Shown in pieces: positions 53,956 to 62,588 of a stretch of 64,000 nt of DNA (positions are counted from its first letter, which is position 1; each line of letters opens with the position of its first letter). A model generated the notes under the pieces. It ran no database searches and had not been told where the DNA came from. It saw only the letters and a program-made list of their open reading frames with translations. The position numbers were made by a program, and so were the translations under genes. This stretch comes from Trujillonella endophytica. Its GTDB lineage: Bacteria; Actinomycetota; Actinomycetes; Mycobacteriales; Geodermatophilaceae. The DNA is taken from the NCBI RefSeq assembly GCF_019799905.1, contig NZ_JABGCI010000007.1, positions 140,885 to 204,884 of the forward strand. Direction: 5' to 3'.

Positions 53956-54864
53956 TCAGCGGCCGGGTGGGGACGACACGGGGACACCGGGAGGGGCGGC
54001 CGGGGCGGCACGCCAGTCGACGACGCCGTCCTCCGGCCGTGCGGTCGGGAACCCGTCGTCGTGGACGGTGGCCCAGTGCGCGTGGTTGAGCTCGTGGAGG
54101 GTGAAGCAGGCGTTCAATGCGTTGTGAAAGCCCATGTTGTCGACGGTCTGGTTCACCGACTCCTTGACCAGGAGGGCGGCGATGGTGGGGACTGCGGCGA
54201 TGCGCCGGGCGAGGTCGAGGGTGCGGTCGGCCAGCTCGTCGGCGGGGACGACCTTGCTGACCATGCCCAGCCGGTGGGCCTCGGCGGCGTCGATCGCGTC
54301 GCCGGTGAGCATGAGCTCCTTGGTCTTGCGCGGGCCGAACTCCCAGGGGTGGCCGAAGTACTCCATCCCGCACATGCCCAGGCGGGTGCCCACGACGTCG
54401 GAGAAGCGGGTGTCCTCCGCCGCGACGATGAGGTCGCAGGCCCACATCAGCATCAGGCCGGCCGAGATCACCTGCCCGTGCACCTGCGCGATGGTGATCT
54501 TGCGCAGGTCGCGCCAGCGTCTGGTGTTCTGGAAGAAGTAGTGCCACTCCTGGAGGTACAGCCGCTCCACGCCCGTCCGGGTCGCACCGTTGATCCGCGT
54601 CGTCGGGTGCTGGGTCTCCCCCGGCACCCACTCGGCGCGGCTGTCGGCGGAGCCCATGTCGTGGCCGGAGGAGAACATCGAGCCGTGGGCGCCGAGGATG
54701 ACCACGCGCACCCGGTCGTCGGCCTCAGTGGCCGCGAACGCCTCGTCGAGTTCGACGAGCAGCCCGCGGTTCTGCGCGTTCTTCCGCCGCGGCCGGTCGA
54801 GCATGATCCGGACGATCGCGCCTTCGTCGATCGACTCGGTGGTGATGTACCGGTACTCCGTCAT
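53956..54864 (-). CDS. enoyl-CoA hydratase/isomerase family protein
   Basis: The crotonase-fold protein has 302 residues. Oxyanion-hole segments are VVILGAHGSMFSSGHDMGSA and AQVHGQVISAGLMLMWACDL. TKELMLTGDAIDAAEAHRLG follows, with the C-terminal helices (CFTLHELNHAHWATVHDDG). An active-site Glu in the second position is replaced, as in many actinobacterial paralogues, so it could be a hydratase, isomerase or hydrolase. The ATG at 54864 begins MTEYRYITTESI; an upstream extension to 54939 is unlikely. Confidence 0.85.
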   Translation of the reverse strand: MTEYRYITTESIDEGAIVRIMLDRPRRKNAQNRGLLVELDEAFAATEADDRVRVVILGAHGSMFSSGHDMGSADSRAEWVPGETQHPTTRINGATRTGVERLYLQEWHYFFQNTRRWRDLRKITIAQVHGQVISAGLMLMWACDLIVAAEDTRFSDVVGTRLGMCGMEYFGHPWEFGPRKTKELMLTGDAIDAAEAHRLGMVSKVVPADELADRTLDLARRIAAVPTIAALLVKESVNQTVDNMGFHNALNACFTLHELNHAHWATVHDDGFPTARPEDGVVDWRAAPAAPPGVPVSSPPGR

Positions 54865-55023
54865 GGGACGCGCCCGTCTCTCCGCGGCATCGTCGCCGCA
54901 GCTGTGGGTGGGATCGGGTGGAGAGGCGCCGGCCGGCACGGTCCCGCTGCCTGCCGGACGGCGCCCGGCCCGGTCGCCCTGCCGAGCCCGGCGTGCGAGG
55001 GGGTGAGGAGGACGAGTCCTCGG

Positions 55024-55554
55024 TCAGGCGGCGAGGGCGCTCTGGACCGGGTCGATCCCCATGAGCTTGGCGAGGTTGGCGCCCATGATCTTGGCGTCGG
55101 GGTCGTCGGCCAGGCGCTCCTCCAGCAGGCTGGCCAGCGTCGGCCACATCATCGCCCGGTCAATGCAGAGCTGGTCCATCAGCTCCAGGCGCTCCGCCGG
55201 GTTGAAGAACGCAGGGGGCGACTCGATGTACTTGGGTGGCAGGGCCTTGTTCTGCCTGCGCTCCTCGTCGGTGGTCATCCCGAAGCTCCCGACGCCCACA
55301 GGGACGTGCTTGGACGAGGGGTTCTTGGCGCGGAACTCCAGTTCCTGCGCCCCGGGCGGCCCGACCTTGTTGAACGTCGGGTTCGGGATGTACTCACTGA
55401 TCACGTTGCGGATTGCGATCTTGGTGCGACCGTTGATCTGCACGTACTTGACCAGGCCCGCGTACTCCGCGGGGAGGTACTTGGTGAAGGCGTCGGTGGT
55501 CTCGCAGAAGTGGTTGTCGGCGTCGAACACCGGGAACTCGAGTCGCTTCGACAC
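55024..55554 (-). CDS. short amidohydrolase-like protein, internally deleted
   Basis: The product is only 176 residues. Its start FPVFDADNHFCETTDAFTKY and VKYVQINGRTKIAIRNVISE align with the N-terminus of the 395-residue amidohydrolase encoded at 10111 (FFDCDNHYYEALDAF, VEVNGKTRLLVGEKVNKF; both then have IPNPTF). After about residue 145 it jumps to DDPDAKIMGANLAKLMGIDP, which resembles the last helix of such enzymes. The barrel between, with the catalytic His and Asp, is missing. It is in the correct operon position and has a good start (ATG at 55554). It could be a degenerate gene or a small subunit-like protein. Confidence 0.7.
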   Translation of the reverse strand: MSKRLEFPVFDADNHFCETTDAFTKYLPAEYAGLVKYVQINGRTKIAIRNVISEYIPNPTFNKVGPPGAQELEFRAKNPSSKHVPVGVGSFGMTTDEERRQNKALPPKYIESPPAFFNPAERLELMDQLCIDRAMMWPTLASLLEERLADDPDAKIMGANLAKLMGIDPVQSALAA

Positions 55555-55630
55555 GGTGGTCCGCTTCCTCGTCGTCGTTGGCGGGTGGGTCCGTGGTGCG
55601 GGCGGTGGAGCGGGACGTCCGGGCGGCGGG

Positions 55631-56665
55631 TCAGCTGCCGTAGTTCGGCACGATCCGGAGCTCAGCGGTGGTGAGGAAACCCGGCCGTGCGTCGCAAACG
55701 GCGGCGACGGCGTTGACCGGGACGTTGCTGTTGATCCCTGGCGAGAACACGCCGTAGTCCTGCGTCGCCCAGGCCAGGTCGACCTCCATCGGGCAGTCGC
55801 CCTGGACGGAGAGATGCCAGCTGGTGTCCTTGACCTGCCAGTCCGGCGACAGCTGCTTCACCACGTACTTGGTCCGCGAGTACTCCAGCAGCGGCCGGCC
55901 CTCGTGGTAACCCACGACCTGCTGGCGCCAGGCCCCGATTGTCCCCTCCTTGATCGTCATGACGGCGATCTCGACGTCCTCGGTGGCCACCGCGTACTCC
56001 GACGTGGCGGTCATGTCGTCGATCGGGACGTTGAGCGAGTCCGCGACCTGCCGCAGGGCTGCGCCGTCGGCGAGCTCGGATCGGCGGGCGCCGTCGTCGA
56101 GGTCGGCCGTTGCCGGGTCGATGCCGAAGATCTCGCTGAGGAACTCCGGCGACTTCCGGGTGGACAGGTCGGCGAACTGGCGGATCGACAGCCGGTCCAG
56201 CTTGCGCTGGATGGCGAGCAGCGCGAGCGGGACGACCTCGGTGATGAAGCCCGGGCAGGAACCCGTGCCGTAGATCGAGGTGTTGCCCTTCTCGCAGGCC
56301 GACTCGAGCGTCTTGCGGATCTCGGGGTCCATGGTCGGCGGGTGCACGAAGCCGGTGACGGTGGTGACGATGTTCGAGCCGGACGCGAGGATCCGCGCCA
56401 TGTCGTCGATCGAGTGGTGGTGCAGCAGCGGCATGTAGAGGACGCAGTCCGGACCGGCCGCCAGGACCTCGTTGAGGCTGGTCGTGGTGGCCACGCCGAC
56501 CGGTGCCAGACCGCACAGCTCGCCGGCGTCCCGGCCGACCTTGGCGTCGGTGTAGACGCGGGCGGCGACGAGGTCGTAGTCGGGGTGCTCGATGACCGTC
56601 CGCAGCGAGTGCATCCCGGTGTGGCCGGTCCCCCACTGTGCGACGCGGTAGCGCTTGTCTGCCAT
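55631..56665 (-). CDS. DapB-like NAD(P)H-dependent oxidoreductase
   Basis: The 344-residue protein has a Rossmann start RVAQWGTGHTGMHSLRTVIE and is related to dihydrodipicolinate reductase and 2,4-diaminopentanoate dehydrogenase. VVTTVTGFVHPPTMDPEIRK and YGTGSCPGFITEVVPLALLA are shared with actinobacterial proteins of this type, which are frequent in steroid or terpenoid clusters without an assigned reaction. It is the first gene after the candidate operator at 56994 and likely opens the long operon. The ATG at 56665 gives MADKRYRVAQ. Confidence 0.85.
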   Translation of the reverse strand: MADKRYRVAQWGTGHTGMHSLRTVIEHPDYDLVAARVYTDAKVGRDAGELCGLAPVGVATTTSLNEVLAAGPDCVLYMPLLHHHSIDDMARILASGSNIVTTVTGFVHPPTMDPEIRKTLESACEKGNTSIYGTGSCPGFITEVVPLALLAIQRKLDRLSIRQFADLSTRKSPEFLSEIFGIDPATADLDDGARRSELADGAALRQVADSLNVPIDDMTATSEYAVATEDVEIAVMTIKEGTIGAWRQQVVGYHEGRPLLEYSRTKYVVKQLSPDWQVKDTSWHLSVQGDCPMEVDLAWATQDYGVFSPGINSNVPVNAVAAVCDARPGFLTTAELRIVPNYGS

Positions 56666-57140
56666 ACCGTCGGCTCCTTCCATCGGTCGGGCGTGCTGTC
56701 TGGTACGTCCGCTCCGGGTCGGAGCCGGACGAGAGTGCGAGCTGCCACGGGCAGGCGAGGGCCACCGAGAGCCGCCGTGCGGGCAGGGAAGGGCTGTTCC
56801 GGTCGACGGCGCGCAGGCCTCACGCGGTGCCCGCCGCGGTGAGGTCTCCCTCACTGCCACGGCTCCGCGGGACGCCCTGCGACCGATCAGTCAACCGGGG
56901 TGCGCGATCGTCGACCCGGATAGACCGGCGGGTCCAGTGGCCGCTGCCCCGCCGTACCGAGCTCCGATTGTGGTGAGGCGAGCATCACACTGGTTGACTC
57001 ACAAGTCAATGACTTTGGTGTCAACGACTTGCCGTGGGGTCTGCCGGGGGGACTCAGGGCAGCGGATGCCCGCCGGCTGCGGAGTGGACCCGCCGGGGCA
57101 GCTGATGCGCTGTCTCACGCTGCAGGTCGGTGAGCGAGCC
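56666..57140. promoter_or_regulatory. regulatory region upstream of the catabolic operon
   Basis: The 475-base gap between the TetR gene (same strand, upstream) and the DapB-like gene has no coding frame I accept. It contains a low-GC stretch at about 56985-57030 with the candidate operators. This should hold the promoter for the genes from 56665 down to about 45296. Confidence 0.6.
56994..57023. promoter_or_regulatory. candidate operator: adjacent palindromes
   Basis: TTGACTCACAAGTCAA at 56994-57009 is a perfect inverted repeat of six-base arms around CACA. TGACTTTGGTGTCA at 57010-57023 abuts it, with four-base arms. Such paired sites are usual for TetR dimers. A TetR gene lies just upstream, at 57141. 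Confidence 0.55.
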
Positions 57141-57809
57141 TCACCGAAGGAGCGAGTCCTCCGGGGTCCCGGCCGTCAGGCCCAGGGCGTTGCGCGCGAT
57201 CCGGGCCAACTGCGCGACGGCGTGGTCGAAGTCCAACTCGATGTCCTCGAGGACGAACCAGCGCTTGCCCAGCTCCCACACCATCGCCTGCAGGGCGGCG
57301 GCAGCCACCTCCGCGTCGAGGCCGGGGTCCGCCCTGCCGAGGCGCTGCAGGTCGCGGATCAGGGTGACGATCCGCGCCGTCTCCTTGCGCTGAACGGTCT
57401 CCCGGATCGCGGCGACGTCCTCGTCGTAGCGGGACACCTCCTCGATCACGGCGATCAGGCGGGCCTCGCGCCGGTGGCGCTCCAGCGCGCGACGGAGGGC
57501 GACGTCCATGCGGTCGATCAGGGGCGTGGTGCCACCGCGCTCCAGGACGACGTCGAGGCTCTCGATCAGCTCCTGGTAGACCTGCGCAGCCACCTCACGG
57601 AGAACGTCCTGCTTGGACGGGAAGTAGTGATAGAAGAGCCCGTGGGAGACGCCGGCCCTGGCCGAGATGTCCCCGACCCGTACGTCGGCGAAGGGCGTGT
57701 CCGCGAAGACCTCCCTCGCGGCGTCGACCAGGCGGCTCCGGGTCTGCTCTCGCTGGCGCGCCCGAGCCCCCGTCGCAGTCGGCACCTCGGCCCCAGCACC
57801 CTCGGACAC
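57141..57809 (-). CDS. TetR-family transcriptional regulator
   Basis: The 222-residue protein has RLVDAAREVFADTPFADVRV, then DISARAGVSHGLFYHYFPSK as its N-terminal helix-turn-helix. The remainder is the helical ligand domain (VLREVAAQVYQELIESLDVV, IAVIEEVSRYDEDVAAIRET). The first 17 residues before RARQREQTRSRL are poorly conserved, so a shorter start is possible. It lies between the sulfatase gene and the operator at 56994, on the same strand as the cluster, and is the best candidate for its repressor. Confidence 0.88.
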   Translation of the reverse strand: MSEGAGAEVPTATGARARQREQTRSRLVDAAREVFADTPFADVRVGDISARAGVSHGLFYHYFPSKQDVLREVAAQVYQELIESLDVVLERGGTTPLIDRMDVALRRALERHRREARLIAVIEEVSRYDEDVAAIRETVQRKETARIVTLIRDLQRLGRADPGLDAEVAAAALQAMVWELGKRWFVLEDIELDFDHAVAQLARIARNALGLTAGTPEDSLLR

Positions 57810-58022
57810 GTCGACGACCTCATCCTGTGCGCTCTCGCCGGCTCACGCATGCCCGGCCGCCGGATGGGGGGACCCTAGTCGGCCGGGACGAGTGACCTGG
57901 TGCGGCGGCCGGCGCGAGGGCGCTGGTCACGGACTGCGACGGCCTCGGGCCCGCCGCTCAAGGGCGACGGAGGCCAGCTCGCGCATCGGGTCGCACCGAC
58001 TGCACCGAGCCGGGAGGAGAGG

Positions 58023-59657
58023 TCAGCCGGCCGCCAGCCCGACGTCGTGGCTGGGCGCGTACCCGAGGCGCCACGCCCGGAACCAGACGGTGCCCGCCGC
58101 CGGCTCCACGGGACCGGTGTACAGCCGCCAGTAGCGGCCGTCGTCCTCAGGGGTGCCCAGCATGTCCTCGACGAAGGGCTTGGGGTCATGGGCCGGGGGG
58201 TCGGTCGTCCAGCCGATGGAAGCGCCCTCGGTGGCGCAACTGGACTCCAGCCGGCCGTCCCGCACAGTGACCTCGGGAGCCTCGGTGGCCCGCTGACGGC
58301 CGCCGGGGCGCCACTGCTCGAGCAGCTCTGCCTCCGGCGTCAGCCCCAGGTCGCCGTAGCGCTCCGTCCACTCGTCCAGCGCGGCGCGGAGCCGCTCCAG
58401 GGCCTCGGCGTGCGCCGGGTCTCCGGCGAGGTTGACGGTCTCGTGCGGATCCGTTCGCAGGTCGTACAGCTCCTCGGCCGGCTTGCTCGGTGCCACGAGC
58501 GTCCGCTGCAGGGGGGTCAGCCGGTCCGGCGCCTGGCCGGAGCCCACCTGCGTAGCCTCCTGCTTCAGCAGCACGCGGAACTCCTTCCAGGTGGGGAAGT
58601 GGTCGGCGTACTCGTGGTGCTGCATGGGCGAGCGGTCGGGGTGCAGGTTGCGGATGTACCGGTAGCGCATGTCCCGGACGGTCCGGCAGGTGTCCTCCTG
58701 CTCGTCCATGCGGTCCCGGCCGCCGAAGGCGTACTCGTTGGGTGCCTGGAAGCCGCCGTCCCGGTCCAGGAACGGCTTCCCGTGCATGTGCTCCGGAACA
58801 GGTAGCCCGCAGACCTCCAGCACGGTGGGCGCGAGGTCGAGCAGGTGCACCAGTTCTCGTCGCTGTTCCCCCGGCGTGATCACACCCGGCCAGCGGATGA
58901 TCAGCGGCTCGCGCAGGCCACTCTCGTGCGGCCACCGCTTGGCGCGCGGCATCCCCAGGCCGTGCTCGCTCCAGAACACCACGATGGTGTTGTCAGCGAG
59001 CCCGTCGGCCTCCAGCTCGGCGAGGATCTCGCCGACCCAGTGGTCCATCTCCGTGATGGTGTCCGCGTGGCGGGCCCACGCCGTCCGGAACACCTCGGTG
59101 TCCGGGTAGTACGGCGGCAGCGGCGCTTCCGCCGGGTCGTGCCGCTCCTCCGGCCGCACCTGGGACGTCATCTCCGCGAAGGTCTCGTCGTCGAAGTACA
59201 TCGTCGACTCGTGGGTCACCATGCCCTGGAACGACGCGAAGAACGGCATCCCCGGATCGGGCCGGTTGCGCCAGTGAGCCGTGCCGCTGCAGTCGTCCCA
59301 GGCGGTGCGCGGCGTCTGCACCTGGTAGTCGGTGAACCAGTTGTTGGAGGTGTAGTAGCCCGCCGCCCGGAAGTACTCCGGAAGGAGCTTCACCTCCGGC
59401 GGTGGCACCGCCTTGGTCCGCATGTGCATCGTCCCGATAGCCGTCGGATGACAGCCCGTGTGGATCGCCGACCGCGAGGGCCCACACACCGGCGAGGAGG
59501 CGAACGCGTGGTCGTAGCGGGCTCCCCCGGCCGCCAGCCGGTCGAGATTCGGCGTCACGGCGTACTCCGCGCCCGGATACACGCCGGAGTAACAGCCCAG
59601 GTGCGGGTTGATGTCGTGCGTGCCGATCCACAGCACGTTGGGGCGGGTCGTCGTCAT
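58023..59657 (-). CDS. sulfatase
   Basis: The 544-residue type I sulfatase hydrolyses a sulfate ester. The modification motif C-x-P-S-R is at Cys58 (ASSPVCGPSRSAIHTGCH); a formylglycine-generating enzyme would be needed. NVLWIGTHDINPHLGCYSG is the N-terminal metal site, with a Thr in place of the usual second Asp (THD), a change at a metal-ligand position. TIVVFWSEHGLGMPRAKRWP supplies the C-terminal pair. No signal peptide is seen, so it is cytoplasmic. The ATG at 59657 begins MTTTRPNVLWIG. Removal of sulfate from the imported compound is possible. Confidence 0.88.
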   Translation of the reverse strand: MTTTRPNVLWIGTHDINPHLGCYSGVYPGAEYAVTPNLDRLAAGGARYDHAFASSPVCGPSRSAIHTGCHPTAIGTMHMRTKAVPPPEVKLLPEYFRAAGYYTSNNWFTDYQVQTPRTAWDDCSGTAHWRNRPDPGMPFFASFQGMVTHESTMYFDDETFAEMTSQVRPEERHDPAEAPLPPYYPDTEVFRTAWARHADTITEMDHWVGEILAELEADGLADNTIVVFWSEHGLGMPRAKRWPHESGLREPLIIRWPGVITPGEQRRELVHLLDLAPTVLEVCGLPVPEHMHGKPFLDRDGGFQAPNEYAFGGRDRMDEQEDTCRTVRDMRYRYIRNLHPDRSPMQHHEYADHFPTWKEFRVLLKQEATQVGSGQAPDRLTPLQRTLVAPSKPAEELYDLRTDPHETVNLAGDPAHAEALERLRAALDEWTERYGDLGLTPEAELLEQWRPGGRQRATEAPEVTVRDGRLESSCATEGASIGWTTDPPAHDPKPFVEDMLGTPEDDGRYWRLYTGPVEPAAGTVWFRAWRLGYAPSHDVGLAAG

Positions 59658-59899
59658 CGGCTCCTGCTCTTCGGTCGTCGTCGGCAGAGACCGAGTCGCC
59701 CCCGGGCAAGCCCGCGCCCCACGACGTTCTGGACGACGGAGATCCCCGTCGCCAGGGCGGCGTTTCCGAGCACCCCGACCAGCGGGGCGACCGCGGCGCC
59801 GACGACGAACTGCCCCAGGCCCATCCCGGCCAGCGTGCCGGTGAGCGTGAGCTGCACCGCCGACGACGCCGTCATCAGGTAGTCGGCGACGAGGGCCAC
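59654..59899 (-). pseudogene. remnant of an MFS (Bcr/CflA-type) transporter
   Basis: The 81-residue open frame has TASSAVQLTLTGTLAGMGLG followed by QFVVGA, matching the second transmembrane helix of Bcr/CflA drug transporters (AVQLTLT-x2-L-x-G-x2-LGQ). It then continues directly into APLVGVLGNAALATGISVV, which resembles a late helix (A-x-APLVG-L-x-G). The 10 or so helices in between are absent. Deletion between QFVVG-like repeats of the parent gene would explain this. The remainder is basic. It overlaps the sulfatase start by four bases. It is not a working transporter. Confidence 0.5.
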
Positions 59900-59986
59900 C
59901 GGTCAGCGGATTGACTCTGGCGACAACGAGGTCGTCGACCTCTGACCACCCGCTCCCGGGTGGGGTACCCGGCCCCCACCGGGACG

Positions 59987-60802
59987 TCACCGGGCGGCGA
60001 ACCCGGCGTCGACCGGCAGGGCCACGCCCGTCACGTAGCGCGCCTCGTCGCTGACCAGCCAGGCGATCGCGTTGCTGATGTCGCTCGCCTCGACGATCTG
60101 CACCGGCAGGAGGTTGCCCATGGCACCGGTGATGCCCGGGTCCTCCTTCAGCCACTGCGGCATGAACTGGTTCATGGCCATGGGGGTGTTCACCCCGGTC
60201 GGGTGCACCGTGTTCACCCGGATCATGTGGGGGGCCAGCGTGTTGGCGAAGGTGCGCATCAGACCGACGATCCCGTGCTTGGCGGCGGTGTACGCCTGCC
60301 CGCCGGGCGAGTTCCCGCCGACGCCCTTGAGGCCCGCCGTGGAGCTGGTCAGCACCACGGCGCCGCCCTCACCCTGGTCGACGATGACCTGCGTCGTCGC
60401 GCGCAGCGTGTTCCACGTCCCGTTGAGGTTGACGTCGATGACGTCCTGGAACGCACGCACGATGTCGTCGCTGCGGCCGAACGGCGCGATCCCCGCGTTG
60501 GCCAGGACGATGTCCAGACGGCCGAGCTGGGCCACACCGTCGGCGACGGCGCGCTCGAGCGCCGCCAGGTCCCGCACGTCGGCCACGCTCGCGACGATCC
60601 GCCGGTCGAGCGCCTCGACCTCGCGGACCGTCTGGTCCAGGTCCTCCCGGATCGCCAACGCGTACGGCACCGAGTCGATCTGCGCGCACAGGTCGACGGC
60701 GATGATGTCGGCGCCCTCCTGCGCGAGCCGGACGGCATGACTGCGTCCCTGCCCGCGCGCGGCTCCGGTGATGAACGCGACCTTGCCCTCAAGCTTGCCC
60801 AT
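59987..60802 (-). CDS. mycofactocin-coupled SDR-family oxidoreductase
   Basis: The 271-residue protein has AFITGAARGQGRSHAVRLAQ followed by EGADIIAVDLC, the signature of mycofactocin-coupled SDRs, with the usual inserted segment (SVPYALAIREDLDQTVREVE). SSTAGLKGVGGNSPGGQAYT then AAKHGIVG gives Ser, Tyr and Lys. It is a close relative of the SDR at 47877 but with a different insertion. It would oxidise a secondary or primary alcohol of the substrate. The ATG at 60802 begins MGKLEGKVAFITG. Confidence 0.88.
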   Translation of the reverse strand: MGKLEGKVAFITGAARGQGRSHAVRLAQEGADIIAVDLCAQIDSVPYALAIREDLDQTVREVEALDRRIVASVADVRDLAALERAVADGVAQLGRLDIVLANAGIAPFGRSDDIVRAFQDVIDVNLNGTWNTLRATTQVIVDQGEGGAVVLTSSTAGLKGVGGNSPGGQAYTAAKHGIVGLMRTFANTLAPHMIRVNTVHPTGVNTPMAMNQFMPQWLKEDPGITGAMGNLLPVQIVEASDISNAIAWLVSDEARYVTGVALPVDAGFAAR

Positions 60803-60987
60803 GGCACTCGCTCTCCTTCTGTGTGGGTCAGGACGACCGGACACGCGAACCGTTCCGCTCACTGGCGGAGTGGCCCACGATTGGTGCGGTCGGCCACCGC
60901 GGTCCAGGTCGCAGGCCAAAGGCGTGTCGCCGCTGATCGACGTTTGATGCTCGTGGCGGGACACCGAGAGCGTGTGCCCGGTCGGGC

Positions 60988-62460
60988 TCAGCGGCGCCGC
61001 GTCAGGGGCTGCCCGTCCAGGTAGATGGCCTTGATGTCGACGTAGGGGTCGATGCCCTCGGGCCCGAACTCGCGGCCCACCCCGGAGGCCTTGACGCCGC
61101 CGAAGGGAATGGCCATGTCGGCCGAGAAGCCGTTGTTGTAGTGCACCATGCCGGCGCGCAGCCGGTGTCCCACGGCCCGAACTTCCTGCTCCTGAGCCCC
61201 GAAAACGGCCGAGGAGAGTCCGTAGCGCGTGCCGTTGGCGATGGCGACGGCCTCGTCGACGTCGTCGTAGGCCAGCACCGTCAGCACCGGCCCGAAGATC
61301 TCCTCCTGGGCGACCGTCGCGGTCGGGCTGACCCCGGTGATGATCGTCGGACTGACGTAGTAGCCACGGTCCAGGTGGTCGGGACGCCCGCCTCCGCAGA
61401 CGACCTGGCCACCGTCGTCCACCGCCGAGCTGATGTAGTCGAGCACACGCCGGTAGTGCGCGGCACCCACCAGCGGACCGATGTCCACCGCCGGGTCGCG
61501 CGGGTCGCCGACCACCAGCTGCGACACCTCCTCGGCCACCGCCGACACGATCTCGTCGACGCGGTCCCGCGGGGCCACCAGGCGGGTCATGGCCGCGCAG
61601 GCCTCCCCGTTGTTCAGGGTGAAGGCCGGCGGCACGGCGAGGCGAAGCCGGTCGAGTGGCGCGTCCGGCAGCACGACGCCGGCCGACTTCCCACCGAGCT
61701 CGAGCGTCAGCCGCTTGAACTGCGGGGCGACCGCGGCGGCGATGAGCGCTCCCGTGGCGTCGCTGCCCGTGAACGAGATCTTGTCGACGTCGGGGTGCTC
61801 GACCAGCCGACTGGACGGGCCGGCTTCCGCGGCGAACACGCTGAGCACACCCGCCGGGAGGCCGGCGTGCTCGGCGGCGTCGCCGAAGGCCAGCATGCTG
61901 ACCGCGTTGAACGGGGACGCCTTGAGGACCATCGTGCAGCCGGCCAGCAGCGCGGGCACCAGCTTGCTGGCGGCCAGGGAGAACGGCGCGTTCCAGGGCA
62001 CGAGGGCCGCGACCACACCGATCGGCTCCCGCACCAGGAGGGTGTTGACGCCGCTCATCCCGGTCCGGGACTCCTCCCAGGGGTAGTTCTCGTACACGCT
62101 GGAGAGATAGCTGGCGTTCCAGGCCACCGACTGGAGGTTGGCGCGCGCACCGACGAGGAGCATGCCCGTCTCCCGCACCAGCTGGTCGCCGTACTCGTCC
62201 GCTCGCTGCGCGAGGAACTGGCCCATCGCGAGCAGCACGTCCAGCCGCTCCTTGCGCGTCATGCGCGGCCAGGGCCCGGAATCGAACGCCACCCGCGCCG
62301 CGTCGACCGCGGCGTCGACGGCGGCGTCGTCGCCGAGCGGAGCCCGGGTGAACACTTCTTCGGTGGTGGGATCGACCAGGTCGATCGCCGCGTCCGCATC
62401 TGGGCGGATCCAGCGGCCGCCGACGTAGATCTCAGTGCGTGCCGGGGTGTGCGTGCTCAC
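60988..62460 (-). CDS. aldehyde dehydrogenase family protein
   Basis: The 490-residue NAD(P)-dependent enzyme oxidises an aldehyde to the acid. VVAALVPWNAPFSLAASKLV, KISFTGSDATGALIAAAV and LTLELGGKSAGVVLPDA (general-base Glu) are in place. The nucleophile is Cys in FTLNNGEACAAMTRL, where the standard motif has Gly-Gln-x-Cys and this one has Gly-Glu-Ala-Cys. QEEIFGPVLTVLAYDDVDEA and IPFGGVKASGVGREFG are also present. It starts at the GTG at 62460, eight bases after GAGGAAG. The alcohol dehydrogenases nearby would supply its substrate. Confidence 0.92.
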   Translation of the reverse strand: MSTHTPARTEIYVGGRWIRPDADAAIDLVDPTTEEVFTRAPLGDDAAVDAAVDAARVAFDSGPWPRMTRKERLDVLLAMGQFLAQRADEYGDQLVRETGMLLVGARANLQSVAWNASYLSSVYENYPWEESRTGMSGVNTLLVREPIGVVAALVPWNAPFSLAASKLVPALLAGCTMVLKASPFNAVSMLAFGDAAEHAGLPAGVLSVFAAEAGPSSRLVEHPDVDKISFTGSDATGALIAAAVAPQFKRLTLELGGKSAGVVLPDAPLDRLRLAVPPAFTLNNGEACAAMTRLVAPRDRVDEIVSAVAEEVSQLVVGDPRDPAVDIGPLVGAAHYRRVLDYISSAVDDGGQVVCGGGRPDHLDRGYYVSPTIITGVSPTATVAQEEIFGPVLTVLAYDDVDEAVAIANGTRYGLSSAVFGAQEQEVRAVGHRLRAGMVHYNNGFSADMAIPFGGVKASGVGREFGPEGIDPYVDIKAIYLDGQPLTRRR

Positions 62461-62588
62461 AGCACTTCCTCTTCGATGGACTTGGATGGACTTCGCGGCA
62501 GGGACGTGCGGCGAGGCACGGATCGCCCGTCCCGAGACTCCCCGGCCTGCGCGGGGATGCGTCTCGGGACGGGAGTCCGCTCCACGGA

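Noticed and set aside
43520..59930. TTGACTCGGCGACAACG at 43520 and TTGACTCTGGCGACAACG at 59913 as a shared regulatory site
   Set aside because: They match except for one inserted base, but one is in decayed DNA and no symmetric half-sites are seen. With tens of thousands of positions, a single pair of this quality can arise by chance.
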